A stretch of 64,000 bases of DNA from Alphaproteobacteria bacterium (GCA_026126215.1 JAHCJQ010000005.1:25302-89301); one strand, 5' to 3'; counted from the stretch's first letter, positions 28,226 through 37,043 are shown. Program-made: numbers and translations. Notes: generated from the sequence alone by a model not told the origin.

Positions 28226-29797
28226 ATGTTGACTTTTGGTGAACTGGCGCGGCGCAATGGGGCGCACTGGCCGGGGAAGGATGCCTTCGTCGAAATCGAT
28301 AGGCGGATAAGCTGGGGTGAGCTGGACCGGCGCACGGATGCGCTCGGGCATGCCTGTCGAGCACTTGGCGTGCAGCGTGGCGAGCGGATCGCGATCCTCA
28401 CCAACGATTGCATCGAAGTTCCCGAGACGTTCTTCGCCGCAACAAAGATTGGGGCAATCAGGGTCGGCATCAATCCGCGGCTTGCGGCGGCTGAAGTGGC
28501 CGCGCTGATCGCTGACTGTGAGCCGCGGCTGGTGTTCTATGCCGGCGAGCACCAGCGGATCATCGATCTCATTGCCGCGCGGGTAAGCGAGTTCGAGCTG
28601 GTGCCCACCTTCATTGGGTTCGGTGCCGGTCATGCGGCGGCATACGATTATGAGGAGCTGATCACACGCCACATGCGCGATGGCGTCCTGGAACAGACGC
28701 CGCACGAAACTGCAATGATCGCCTATACCTCGGGTTCGACCGGGCTACCGAAGGGTGCGATCTATCCGCATGACAAGTTCCTCCGTACCATTCTCTATAC
28801 GGCGATGAACGAAGGCCTGGTGCACGATTCTGTCTGGCTGCAGGCGATGCCTGCGGCGGGCGTGCCCATGATGCACATGCTTCGCAACGTGTTCCTGGCG
28901 GCAACCTGCGTGATCGTTGGTCCCTGGAATGCGGAACGGGCGCTGCACCTGATCGACCGCGAGAAAGTGACGAACGGGGTTCTCGTGCCGACCATGCTTG
29001 CCGCCCTGCTGACGGTCCCCGACCTGGAGCGCTACGATGTGCGGTCCATGAAGCTGCTGGGCTATGGGGCTTCGCCGCTGCCACCTGCCACCATTCGCGA
29101 GGCGATGTCGCGCTTTGGCTGTCCGTTCCTGCAGATGTATGGCACGACCGAACTTCTTGGCATGTCGAACATGCTGTTTCCATCCGATCATATGCTGGGC
29201 CTGACTACGCGGCCGGAACTGCTTTCCTCGATCGGCCGGCCACTTTCCTGGGTGGATGTACGGATCGTCGATGAGGAAAACCGAGACCTGCCGAATGGCG
29301 AGATCGGGGAACTCGTCGTCCGTTCCGACGTGATCTTTCCTGGCTACTGGAGGCCGCCAGAGAATTTCGGCGAGATGTTCTTTGGCGAATGGCTGCGCAC
29401 GGGCGATCTGGCGCGGCAGGACGACGACGGATACGTCTATCTGGCTGACCGGGCCAAGTTCCGCATCAAGACGGGGGGTTACAATGTCTTTCCGACCGAA
29501 GTCGAGAACGTGCTGGCGGAACATCCCGCCATTCATGAAGTCTCGGTTTTCGGTCTGCCTGATCCGGTCTGGGGCGACCGTATCGAGGCCGTGGTCAGCC
29601 TGAAGCCGGGGAAGTCGGCCACTCCGGAGGAATTGCGTGGTTTCTGCGTCGACAAGATCGCCAACTTCAAGATCCCCAAGAACATCGAGATCTGGCAGGA
29701 ACTGCCCAAGGGCGCCACGGGCAAGATCCTGAAACGGGCGGTGATCGAAACAATGATCGAGCGCTACTCCGCAAAGGGCGGCAACGATGCGAACTGA
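28226..29797 (+). CDS. Acyl-CoA synthetase (AMP-binding, class I adenylate-forming)
   Basis: The 523-residue ligase activates a carboxylic acid as acyl-AMP and then acyl-CoA. The signatures are complete: P-loop IAYTSGSTGLPKGAI, YGTTELLG, RTGDLARQDDDGYVYLADR, FRIKTGGYNVFPTEVENVL and the C-terminal catalytic Lys in GATGKILKRAVI. The gene lies 36 bp after the LLM gene. Its stop overlaps an upstream in-frame ATG of the DUF35 gene. It probably makes the CoA ester used by the thiolase-like/DUF35 pair downstream, an inference from order. Confidence 0.92.
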   Translation: MLTFGELARRNGAHWPGKDAFVEIDRRISWGELDRRTDALGHACRALGVQRGERIAILTNDCIEVPETFFAATKIGAIRVGINPRLAAAEVAALIADCEPRLVFYAGEHQRIIDLIAARVSEFELVPTFIGFGAGHAAAYDYEELITRHMRDGVLEQTPHETAMIAYTSGSTGLPKGAIYPHDKFLRTILYTAMNEGLVHDSVWLQAMPAAGVPMMHMLRNVFLAATCVIVGPWNAERALHLIDREKVTNGVLVPTMLAALLTVPDLERYDVRSMKLLGYGASPLPPATIREAMSRFGCPFLQMYGTTELLGMSNMLFPSDHMLGLTTRPELLSSIGRPLSWVDVRIVDEENRDLPNGEIGELVVRSDVIFPGYWRPPENFGEMFFGEWLRTGDLARQDDDGYVYLADRAKFRIKTGGYNVFPTEVENVLAEHPAIHEVSVFGLPDPVWGDRIEAVVSLKPGKSATPEELRGFCVDKIANFKIPKNIEIWQELPKGATGKILKRAVIETMIERYSAKGGNDAN

Positions 29798-29828
29798 GCA
29801 GGCAGACCTGCGCGAAGGGGGAGGTGTC

Positions 29829-30224
29829 GTGTCGGTTTCCCTGAAAGGTCCCGGCCCGGTCGCACAGTACCTGAAGTACCTCTCCGAGGGCCGCTTCATG
29901 CTGCAGCGCTCCTCGGAAACTGGCGAGCTGCTCTATTATCCCCGCTCCTTTGCGAGAGGTGCACCGAGCGCGGGGCTCGAATGGGTCGAGATGTCCGGCC
30001 TCGGAACGGTCTATTCGTTCACGACGGTACGTCGCAAGCCGGAACACGGCGGGGACTACAATATTTCGCTTGTCGAACTGGTCGAGGGGCCGCGCATGCT
30101 GACGCGCGTGCTGGGCATGGACCCGAACGCGGTCTCGATTGGATTGAAGGTCAGGGCGCGCATCGAGAAGCCGGCCTGGGATCCAAAGGCTGAGCAGCCG
30201 CTCGTCGTTTTCTATCCGGCCTGA
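29829..30224 (+). CDS. DUF35 (Zn-ribbon/OB-fold) protein lacking the zinc cysteines
   Basis: DUF35 proteins partner thiolase-like enzymes and bind acyl-CoA through an OB fold. The OB part is clear (GLGTVYSFTTVRRK, YNISLVELVEGPRMLTRVLG). At the N-terminus, where four cysteines normally form the zinc ribbon, the sequence reads FMLQRSSETGELLYYPRSFA, and the whole protein contains no cysteine. GTG 29829, with AAGGGGGAGG upstream, is the preferred start (131 residues). ATG 29787 would give 145 residues and overlap the ligase. It sits directly before the thiolase-like gene, as in Ltp2/ChsH2-type aldolase pairs. Confidence 0.82.
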   Translation: MSVSLKGPGPVAQYLKYLSEGRFMLQRSSETGELLYYPRSFARGAPSAGLEWVEMSGLGTVYSFTTVRRKPEHGGDYNISLVELVEGPRMLTRVLGMDPNAVSIGLKVRARIEKPAWDPKAEQPLVVFYPA

Positions 30225-30238
30225 ACTGGAGCATGGCA

Positions 30239-31387
30239 ATGAATTCCTTGCGCGGAAAGACCGCCGTGGCCGGGCTCGGCTATGCTGGCCTTGGTTCTGC
30301 TCCAGGCTGGAGTCCGATCGAGCTTGGCGCTGCCGCCGCGGAACGGGCCTTGGCGGATGCTGGGCTCTCCATCGACGATGTAGACGGGCTCTGCGCCAGC
30401 ACCTTCTACCATTTTTTCCCGACCACATCCTTCGCCGAGCAGCTTCGAATCCGGCCGCGATGGACCAATGCCGACATGACCGGCGGCTCGACATTCATGG
30501 CACATATCCAGCAGGCGTCGCTGGCGATCGAAGCGGGCCTGTGCGAGACAGTGTTGATCATCTATGGTTCGAACGCGCGTTCGTCGCGCGACATTTACGG
30601 GCTGATCGACCTTACGCCCTTGCAGGTCGCTTACCAGCCACTGCTTCCGGTCGGTGCCTACGCCATGGCCGCCGCGCGACACATGCACCAGTACGGAACA
30701 ACGCGCGAGCAGATGGCCGAAGTGGCCGTGGCCTCGCGGCTCTGGGCCCGGGGCAATCCGGATGCGGCGCTCAGGGATCCGATCACCGTCGCCGATGTTC
30801 TGTCGTCGCCGATGGTATGCGATCCGTTGTCTCGCCTTGATTGCTGTCTCGTTTCGGATGGCGGGGCCGCGATCGTCCTGACATCGGCGGAGCGCGCCCG
30901 GGATCTGCGCCAGCCCCCTGTCTATGTCCTGGGCTCGGCTTCGGCCACCTGGCATCGCGATATCTCGACTATGGAGGATCTCACGGTGACGGCCGCAGTC
31001 CAAAGCGGGCGCGAGGCGTTCGCCATGGCGGGGCTCGCTCCAAAGGATGTGGATGTGGTGCAGCTCTACGATGCCTTCACCATCCTGCCGATCCTCTTTC
31101 TCGAGGATCTCGGATTCTGCAGCAAGGGCGAAGGCGGGCCCTACGTCGAGAATGGCGGCATCGCGCCGGGCGGGCGATTGCCGGTGAATACAGGTGGTGG
31201 CGGTCTTTCCTTCGTGCATCCAGGCATGTTTGGGCTTTTCGCCATCATGGAAGCCTGCATCCAGCTACGCCGCCAGGGTGGCGAGCGGCAGGCAGGAGCG
31301 CCCGATGTGGCGCTGGCACATGGCAATGGCGGATACTTCTCGCATCAATCGACCAACATCTTCGGTACCGCCGTCACACTTCGTTAG
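30239..31387 (+). CDS. Thiolase-like protein (SCP-x/Ltp family) without nucleophilic Cys
   Basis: The 382-residue product has the thiolase fold of the lipid-transfer-protein group. The nucleophilic cysteine position reads TGGSTFMAH (Ser84 or nearby), so normal thiolysis is unlikely. Other active-site blocks persist: LYDAFTI (Tyr277), GGLSFVHPG (His327) and HGNGGYFSHQST (Tyr366). In this family, Cys-less members that pair with DUF35 proteins, such as Ltp2, act as retro-aldolases in steroid side-chain loss. ATG 30239 has GGAG at seven bases, whereas ATG 30233 is too close to it. A retro-aldol or Claisen-type role on a CoA ester is inferred. Confidence 0.85.
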   Translation: MNSLRGKTAVAGLGYAGLGSAPGWSPIELGAAAAERALADAGLSIDDVDGLCASTFYHFFPTTSFAEQLRIRPRWTNADMTGGSTFMAHIQQASLAIEAGLCETVLIIYGSNARSSRDIYGLIDLTPLQVAYQPLLPVGAYAMAAARHMHQYGTTREQMAEVAVASRLWARGNPDAALRDPITVADVLSSPMVCDPLSRLDCCLVSDGGAAIVLTSAERARDLRQPPVYVLGSASATWHRDISTMEDLTVTAAVQSGREAFAMAGLAPKDVDVVQLYDAFTILPILFLEDLGFCSKGEGGPYVENGGIAPGGRLPVNTGGGGLSFVHPGMFGLFAIMEACIQLRRQGGERQAGAPDVALAHGNGGYFSHQSTNIFGTAVTLR

Positions 31388-31453
31388 CGCGGAGGTTGTG
31401 ACGCCGTCTCTGGAAACCGTTATGCTCCGTCCAGCATGGCAGGAGAGGCGTCG

Positions 31454-32347
31454 ATGAACGAGCAGCAACCGTGGGCCTGGTCTGAAGTGGAATGGCGGCG
31501 GCTGGTCGATCAGGTGCGGGCCGGACGGTCGCTTGCGCCGAGGAGTTGGCCGAACGGAGCGCGGGCGGCGGTCGCGCTTTCCTTCGACTCAGATCACGAG
31601 ACGAACGAGTTGCGCGACGGCGCCAGGTCGATCGGTCGCATGTCGTGGGGGCAGTACGGCCCGCGGCAGGGTGTGCCGAGAATCACCCGGACCCTGGATC
31701 GCCATGGGGTTCGGGCCAGTTTTTTCGTTCCGGCGGTGGCAGCGCTTCTCCACCCGGAGGAACAGCGCGATCTCGCCGCCGCAGGTCACGAGATCGGCAT
31801 TCATGGCTGGATTCACGAACTGAATTCGGCGCTGCCCTACGAGACGGAACGTGATCTCATGTTCCGTGCTGCCGATGTTCTCGAGAAGCTGACCGGCCGG
31901 CGGCCTGTTGGAATGCGAACGCCATCCTGGGACTTCAGCCCGAATACTCTCCGGATCGTGCGGGAGCTGGGTTTGCTCTACGATTCCTCGCTCATGGCCG
32001 ACGATGATCCCTACGAGCTGCTCGAGGCGGGGGAGCCCACTGGAATCATTGAACTGCCGGTGGAGTGGATCCGCGACGATGCCGTCTATTTCAACATGCA
32101 CCGCTTCTCGGGCCTCAGGCCCTACACTCCGCCCGAGGCAGTATTCGACATCTTCCGGCGGGAGTTCGATGGGGCCTATTCTGAAGGAGGCCTCTTCCTG
32201 CTCACGATGCATCCACACGTGATCGGCTACCGCTCCCGCATCTGGATCCTCGATCGCCTCCTCGAATACATGAAGGAGAAGGGCGATGTCTGGTTCGCGA
32301 CTCACGCGGAAGTCGCCAGCCATGTAAAGGCAGAAGCCGGCCTGTAA
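31454..32347 (+). CDS. Polysaccharide deacetylase-fold hydrolase (PuuE/imidase-like)
   Basis: The 297-residue NodB-type domain has the metal site Asp in ALSFDSDHE, His-x3-His in GIHGWIHELN and RTPSWDFSPNT. It lacks a signal peptide, so it is cytoplasmic. From memory, GMRTPSWDFSPNTLRIVREL and YDSSLMADDDPYEL are typical of the group that includes PuuE allantoinase and cyclic imide hydrolases, not of cell-wall deacetylases. ATG 31454 has AGGAGAGG upstream. The 66-bp gap before it holds a weak promoter-like TTGTGA at 31395, so it may be partly independent of the RidA operon. Confidence 0.82.
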   Translation: MNEQQPWAWSEVEWRRLVDQVRAGRSLAPRSWPNGARAAVALSFDSDHETNELRDGARSIGRMSWGQYGPRQGVPRITRTLDRHGVRASFFVPAVAALLHPEEQRDLAAAGHEIGIHGWIHELNSALPYETERDLMFRAADVLEKLTGRRPVGMRTPSWDFSPNTLRIVRELGLLYDSSLMADDDPYELLEAGEPTGIIELPVEWIRDDAVYFNMHRFSGLRPYTPPEAVFDIFRREFDGAYSEGGLFLLTMHPHVIGYRSRIWILDRLLEYMKEKGDVWFATHAEVASHVKAEAGL

Positions 32348-32431
32348 GGCTTCTCTCCGTGAAGTGTTGATGGCGACTGCGAGCGCTGCCGCGAGCGACA
32401 GAATCGAAATGCGAATCAGGCCCGCCCAGGC

Positions 32432-33856
32432 TTATGCCGATGGTCGTTCGGGCCGGTGCTGGAATCGCGCATAATCGTATGGCGTCTGCAGGCCAAGCCG
32501 GCGTAACAGCAGGACCCATGCGCGAAGCCCTTTATCGAACGAGGCAAGGCGAAAGAATTCGTCGGGCGCGTGAAACTTTTCATCGGCAGTCGAGAAGGAG
32601 AACATGACCGTATCCAGTCCAAGCCTTGTCGAAACGATATCGCTGAGCGGCAGGGTGGCGCCGATCCTGACACGGACCGGCTGTGCGCCAGTCACGTCCG
32701 CAAGAGTCCGTTCCACGGCGAGCAGGAGCGGATGGTTTTCCGGGACGGTGTAGGCTCGACTTCCCGGGGACGTGTCCCTGAAATCCAGCTGCGCTCCGGC
32801 AGGACAATGGTTCTTGAGATGTCGCCGGACCGCCGCAACGACCCGAGCGGGATCCTGTCCATCCGCCAGACGCATGGTGAGTTTGGCTTCCGCCCGATGG
32901 GGGACAATGGTTTTCGCACCTGCCCCCGTGTAGCCGCCCCACATCCCGTTCATTTCCAGCGTGGGGCGAAGCCACAGCCGGGCGAGGGTGCCATAGCCCG
33001 GCTCGCCATGCGGCCTGCCGCTGAACTCCCTGAAGAAGCCGGATTCATCAAAGGGAATGCGCGCCAACATGGCAAGGTCTGCCGCCTCGGGCAGCCGCGC
33101 GTCATCATAAAAATCCTCCACCGCCACGCGGCCGTCCGCCTCGTGCAGGCTGGCCAGCAGCCTGGCCATGGCGTGCAGGGCATTGACGGTAGCGCCACCG
33201 AAGCGGCCCGAATGGAGGTCGCGAGCGGCGGTGGTCAGGGAAAACTCGAGCGCCGCATTGCCGCGGGACCCGACATTGACCGTGCAGAGATCGGTCCGCC
33301 AGCGCGCGCCGTCGGCTGAGATCACCGCATCGGCAGCCAGGAGATCGCGGTGCCTCTCGCAGATCTGGCCGAGCGTGGCGCTGCCGCATTCTTCCTCGCC
33401 TTCGAGCAGCAGTTTGACATTGACCGGAAGTCTCCCTTCGACATGAAGGAATCCGGCCATTGCCTCGATTGCGATCGACAATGGCGCCTTGTCGTCGGAA
33501 ACGCCACGCGCGCGGATACGCCCATCCACGATCCGCGGCTCAAATGGCGGCGACGACCAGTCCGCAATCGGATCCGGCGGCTGCACATCGTAATGGCCGT
33601 AAACAAGGAAGGTGGGCCGCCCGGGCTGGCCACACCACTCACCATAGATGGCCGGGTGTCCGCCTGCGGAGATTTCCCGGACGTGGCCGAAGCCGGCCCT
33701 GGCAAGCCGGGCCATGAGCAGTTCCCGCGCCGCCCCCATGCCTTGCGCGTAGGCCGGATCGGTGCTGACGGACGGACAGCGAAGCAGCGCCATCAGGCGC
33801 TCGAGCGCGGCGGCCCGATCCTGCTCAAGGAATGACAGGACCGGGTCGGCGGTCAA
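32432..33856 (-). CDS. M20 family metallopeptidase/dipeptidase
   Basis: The M20A dipeptidases use two zinc ions. The metal residues are visible: VYGHYDVQPPD, ARGVSDDKAPL and LLLEGEEECGS, plus a dimerisation domain in the middle and a final His in the DEFFRLAS region. The start is taken as TTG 33856, which gives 474 residues, overlaps the SDR stop (TTGA) and has GGAGGA five bases before it. ATG 33898 would extend into the SDR gene. The substrate could be a dipeptide or an N-acyl/N-carbamoyl amino acid. It ends the minus unit that starts at 36944. Confidence 0.9.
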   Translation of the reverse strand: MTADPVLSFLEQDRAAALERLMALLRCPSVSTDPAYAQGMGAARELLMARLARAGFGHVREISAGGHPAIYGEWCGQPGRPTFLVYGHYDVQPPDPIADWSSPPFEPRIVDGRIRARGVSDDKAPLSIAIEAMAGFLHVEGRLPVNVKLLLEGEEECGSATLGQICERHRDLLAADAVISADGARWRTDLCTVNVGSRGNAALEFSLTTAARDLHSGRFGGATVNALHAMARLLASLHEADGRVAVEDFYDDARLPEAADLAMLARIPFDESGFFREFSGRPHGEPGYGTLARLWLRPTLEMNGMWGGYTGAGAKTIVPHRAEAKLTMRLADGQDPARVVAAVRRHLKNHCPAGAQLDFRDTSPGSRAYTVPENHPLLLAVERTLADVTGAQPVRVRIGATLPLSDIVSTRLGLDTVMFSFSTADEKFHAPDEFFRLASFDKGLRAWVLLLRRLGLQTPYDYARFQHRPERPSA

Positions 33857-34608
33857 CTCCGTCCTCCATCGACCGATAGAACCTGACCGCTGATCCATCC
33901 GGCCTGGTCAGAGGCGAAGAAGATGGTGGCGTTGGCGATGTCTTCGGGGCTCCCAAGGCGCTTGCAATGGATGCCCTCGACCAGCCGTCGTTGGCCATCC
34001 ACACCATAGCTTTCCCATTGACGCACGGTCGCGGGATTCGACAGTACGAAGCCCGGCGCGACGGAATTGACCGTTATGCCGTAGGGGGCAAGCTCCCAGG
34101 AAAGCTGCCGGGTCAGTCCAACCAGGGCGTGCTTGGCGGCGGCATATGCCTGGATTCCGGTGAGGCTCGGGCGTAGTCCGGCGCCGGACGAAATGTTGAC
34201 GATACGGCCATGTGCAAGGCGCTTCATGTGGGGCGCGGCAGCCTGGGACAGGAAGAATGCGCCATCTACATTCGCGGCGAAGAGCGCGCGCCAGTCCGCC
34301 TCCGAAATCTCCTCGATGGGACGGCCGATCTGTCCGCGGACGCCGCCGGCCGCGTTGACCAGAATATCGAGCCGCCCCCTCGCGCCGGCAACCTCCTCGA
34401 TCACCCGCCGGGCGGTGGCACGATCGCTGAGGTCGGCGACATGGGCTGTCTGACCCAGTTCGGAGGCGCTGGCCTCTAGCCCGTCACGGTCCAGATCGAC
34501 GAGATGCACGTTTGCACCGGCCTCGCCGAGCGTCCTGGCGATGGCCCGGCCGATGCCCTGCGCTGCCCCGGTGACGACTGCCACCCTTCCTTCGAGCCCG
34601 ATCAGCAT
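33853..34608 (-). CDS. Short-chain dehydrogenase/reductase (SDR)
   Basis: A classical SDR of 251 residues: cofactor motif VTGAAQGIGRAIA, acidic residue after VHLVDLDRDG favouring NAD, NAAGGV, ISSGAG with catalytic Ser, and YAAAK with Tyr and Lys. The C-terminus SVDGGRS is standard. The start is ATG 34608, which overlaps the reductase stop by seven bases (ATGCTGA). A longer frame to 34851 lies in the neighbour and has no SDR features. It probably oxidises a hydroxylated intermediate of the pathway served by this operon. Confidence 0.92.
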   Translation of the reverse strand: MLIGLEGRVAVVTGAAQGIGRAIARTLGEAGANVHLVDLDRDGLEASASELGQTAHVADLSDRATARRVIEEVAGARGRLDILVNAAGGVRGQIGRPIEEISEADWRALFAANVDGAFFLSQAAAPHMKRLAHGRIVNISSGAGLRPSLTGIQAYAAAKHALVGLTRQLSWELAPYGITVNSVAPGFVLSNPATVRQWESYGVDGQRRLVEGIHCKRLGSPEDIANATIFFASDQAGWISGQVLSVDGGRS

Positions 34609-35618
34609 ACGCGCAGCAGCTCCCCGAGCGTGTCCATGGACTGCTCCCGGCGCCCGTCCTCGATGTCGTGAATCAGTTCCACAAGCCGCGTTATCGCCGG
34701 TGTGCGAACCCCGCTCTCGACTCCGAGCCTGGTGATGATCCCGATCTGCGCATCGACTTCCGTCCGGCGTTTGCGCACGGCAAGGTCTCGCCAGATGCCG
34801 GAGTGAGTCTTTGCCGTGTGGCGATTGAACTCCGCCAGCGTGGCGATGCATGCACGCGCCGCATCCAGGCCGGCGCCGGGCATGAAGGCCGCTGGCTCAT
34901 AGCCATTGAAGCCGCGCGGCTTCACGCCGCGTGCCACGGCGACGGCCATCACCTCGCGCGCAAGCGCGACCCAGGCGCGCTCCCTCTTCGGGTCGGCGAA
35001 GTTGTCGGACATTGAATCCATGGTGAGGGCCGTGCCGAACAGCATGGCGCCATAGCCGAGCTTTCCCCACAGATAGGCCCAGATATCATCGGTCAGGACC
35101 GCGTCCGGCTCAAAGATGCGCAGCGCCTCATGCATCGCGCGCGTCCGCGCGCGGATGCTGCCATCGATCTCGCCCACCACGACCGCACCCCTGTTTCCGT
35201 AAAGTATCTCCCCCGGTCCATGCCAGTCGGCGCCAAAGTTCACGAATGCGCCCATGGTGTTCTCTGCGCCAATCGCGTCGGCGATCTCGATCTCGTTCAG
35301 GCCGTTCTGTGCAGAGAGCACGAAGCCATTCTCCGCCAGGTGCGGCTTCAGCATCCGTGTCGCCTCCACCGTGTGCTGCGCCTTGACCGCCAGAATGATC
35401 CGCTCGAAGCGGCCACGCAGCACATCAGGCGTGACGGCCGGGACCCGGACGGAAAAACTGTCCACCGGACCGGAAATGCGAAGGCCCTCTCCGGCGCAGC
35501 GCGCCACGTGCTCCTCGACAATATCGACCAGCAGCACATCGAGCCCCGCCCGCGCCCAGTAGGCACCCAGCGTCCCGCCGATGGCTCCGGCACCCCAGAT
35601 CAGGATCGGTTCGGCCAT
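34602..35618 (-). CDS. Ketopantoate reductase-like (ApbA/PanE family) oxidoreductase
   Basis: A 338-residue member of the PanE family. The N-terminal Rossmann fold starts IWGAGAIGGTLGAYWARAG. The LAVKAQ segment carries the catalytic Lys seen in ketopantoate reductases, and NGLNEIEIAD follows. The C-terminal helical domain ends IIEDGRREQS-like. Because it sits in a catabolic operon, an oxidation or reduction of a 2-oxo/2-hydroxy acid other than ketopantoate is likely. ATG 35618 has GGAGGGG upstream and overlaps the creatininase gene by 19 bases. Confidence 0.88.
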   Translation of the reverse strand: MAEPILIWGAGAIGGTLGAYWARAGLDVLLVDIVEEHVARCAGEGLRISGPVDSFSVRVPAVTPDVLRGRFERIILAVKAQHTVEATRMLKPHLAENGFVLSAQNGLNEIEIADAIGAENTMGAFVNFGADWHGPGEILYGNRGAVVVGEIDGSIRARTRAMHEALRIFEPDAVLTDDIWAYLWGKLGYGAMLFGTALTMDSMSDNFADPKRERAWVALAREVMAVAVARGVKPRGFNGYEPAAFMPGAGLDAARACIATLAEFNRHTAKTHSGIWRDLAVRKRRTEVDAQIGIITRLGVESGVRTPAITRLVELIHDIEDGRREQSMDTLGELLRVC

Positions 35619-36310
35619 GGCCCCTCCAGAACCTCGCGCGTTTCCGCCACGCCCACCTGCCAGAGTTCTTCCATCAGGCTGTCGGACTTCTCCCATTCAC
35701 CGCCATAGTTTCCGTCGCCGAGCAGCCGGCGCGCTTCATCCGGTGCGCAGAGTTTCAGCAATTGCAGGTCGACCATGGGCTTTCGGCCTGCCGGCGCCTT
35801 GCCATCGGCAACTCTGGTCCAGGGGAAATTCTCCATCCAGCTTGCGTGACTGGCCAGGCGGTCGATGGCGAGAGCCTTCGCCATTGTGCGAGGGGCCGCC
35901 CACCAATTGTGCAGCTTTATGGCCAGACCCGGCCGATCTGCCATCAGTTCCTGCGCCAGGGCTCCCACAGGAGCGTTGCCACCATGGCCGTTGACCACCA
36001 CGATGCGGCGAAATCCGGCATGTGCCAGGCTGGCGATCACGTCGCGGAACACCGCCAGCAGGGTCTCGGTCCGCAGCGTGATCGTGCCGGGATAGGCGGA
36101 GAAATACGGGGAGAGGCCGAAAGGCATGACCGGCAGGACCGGAATGCCAAGCGGCGCGGCGGCTTCCGCGGCAACCCGTTCCGCAAGAATGGTGTCAACG
36201 CAGAGGGAAAGCTGGGCGTGCTGCTCGGTCGAGCCGATCGGAAAAGCGCAGCGGTCGTCGCGCCTGAGATACGTCTCCACCTGCATCCAGTTCATTTCGG
36301 CGATTCGCAT
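35600..36310 (-). CDS. Creatininase family protein
   Basis: Creatininase-fold amidohydrolases open cyclic or linear amides (creatinine, mycofactocin precursor, formamide pyrimidines) with two metal ions. The 236-residue protein keeps GSTEQH (Glu and His ligands), the Asp in CVDTILAERV and VVNGHGGNAPV with the next His. The usual EQHGPHLP reads EQHAQLSL, a variant known in several uncharacterised clades. It is followed by the PanE-like gene with a 19-base overlap and preceded by marR by 55 bp, so it is likely the first enzyme of this unit. Confidence 0.9.
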   Translation of the reverse strand: MRIAEMNWMQVETYLRRDDRCAFPIGSTEQHAQLSLCVDTILAERVAAEAAAPLGIPVLPVMPFGLSPYFSAYPGTITLRTETLLAVFRDVIASLAHAGFRRIVVVNGHGGNAPVGALAQELMADRPGLAIKLHNWWAAPRTMAKALAIDRLASHASWMENFPWTRVADGKAPAGRKPMVDLQLLKLCAPDEARRLLGDGNYGGEWEKSDSLMEELWQVGVAETREVLEGPWPNRS

Positions 36311-36365
36311 GGCTCTCCAATCCCGGTTCGAAATTCCGCTCTACGGATGCGGTGCATACCGCCGT

Positions 36366-36944
36366 CTATTCTTCCGGCAGTTCCTCCGGCCAGTTCACCG
36401 AGTCGAGCACGATCTTCGCCATGATCCGCGAAAGATCATCGCGTTCCTTCGCGCTCAGTGTGCGCAGCATTCGCTGCTCGAACTCGACGAAGCTCGGCAA
36501 GGCCTCCTCGAATATGCGCAAACCTTCCGGCCGCAGGCGCAGAATCTGGCCGCGCCGGTCGGCCGGATCGACGTTGCGCTGGATCAATCGGGCCTTGATG
36601 AGTTTCTGTATAGCCCGGCTCAGAGTGTTCTTGGGAAAGCCGGAGCTCTGGGATATGTCGCTTGCGCGCGCGCCGTCCATCAGGCCGAGCGAGAAGATCA
36701 CGACGAACTCCGGGCGCGCGAGGCCATAGCGGCGCTGCACCCAGCTATAAAGCGGGACGTTGTAGCGGAGCGCCAGATAGTTGAGGCGGAACGTCAGCCA
36801 GCAGGGATTGCGCCAGAGCTTGGTCTCGATCATGACGTTGAGACCGCTGGCGCCCTGGGGCGGGGCAGCGGCGGCAGACGAGCGGCGTTCGGCAGCCATG
36901 GCGTGATATTCGCAACTGGTTCCAGATAGAACTTGACGAGTCAT
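36366..36944 (-). CDS. MarR family transcriptional regulator
   Basis: A 192-residue winged-helix regulator with ARPEFVVIFSLGLMDG, ASDISQSSGFPKNTLSRAIQKLIKARLIQR as the recognition helix, and DRRGQILRLRPEGLRIFEEA as the wing. The start may be ATG 36944 or ATG 36899, since neither has a clear ribosome site. It is divergent from the peptide-type ABC operon. The 22-bp palindrome at 36968 lies between the two and is the likely operator. It heads the minus operon for creatininase, PanE-like, SDR and M20 enzymes, so one regulator may govern both import and catabolism. Confidence 0.88.
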   Translation of the reverse strand: MTRQVLSGTSCEYHAMAAERRSSAAAAPPQGASGLNVMIETKLWRNPCWLTFRLNYLALRYNVPLYSWVQRRYGLARPEFVVIFSLGLMDGARASDISQSSGFPKNTLSRAIQKLIKARLIQRNVDPADRRGQILRLRPEGLRIFEEALPSFVEFEQRMLRTLSAKERDDLSRIMAKIVLDSVNWPEELPEE

Positions 36945-36967
36945 TCTGGACCGAACAAGCTTTAAAG

Positions 36968-36989
36968 AAAAGTTCCATATGGAATTTTT
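36968..36989. promoter_or_regulatory. 22-bp palindrome centred on TTCCATATGGAA, putative MarR operator
   Basis: The core TTCCATATGGAA (36973-36984) is a perfect 12-bp palindrome and extends to 22 bp with one mismatch (AAAAG against ATTTTT). It lies in the 99-bp divergent region between marR (36944) and the ABC binding protein gene (37044). A degenerate copy, TTCCAGATAGAA, occurs at 36920-36931 near the regulator start. The size and symmetry fit MarR-family sites. No other copy was noticed in the window. Confidence 0.62.
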
Positions 36990-37043
36990 TGCCGCGCGGA
37001 GTGACGGGCGGCAACGACGACTTCAGGGACCGGGAGACAGATC

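Noticed and set aside
27425..28705. 426-codon minus-strand open frame
   Set aside because: It overlaps the LLM and ligase genes in antisense, both with clear family signatures, and shows no domain.
31395..31425. Promoter-like TTGTGA and TATGCT before the deacetylase-fold gene
   Set aside because: The boxes are poor and spaced 19 bp, so I mention them only in the gene entry and do not annotate a promoter.
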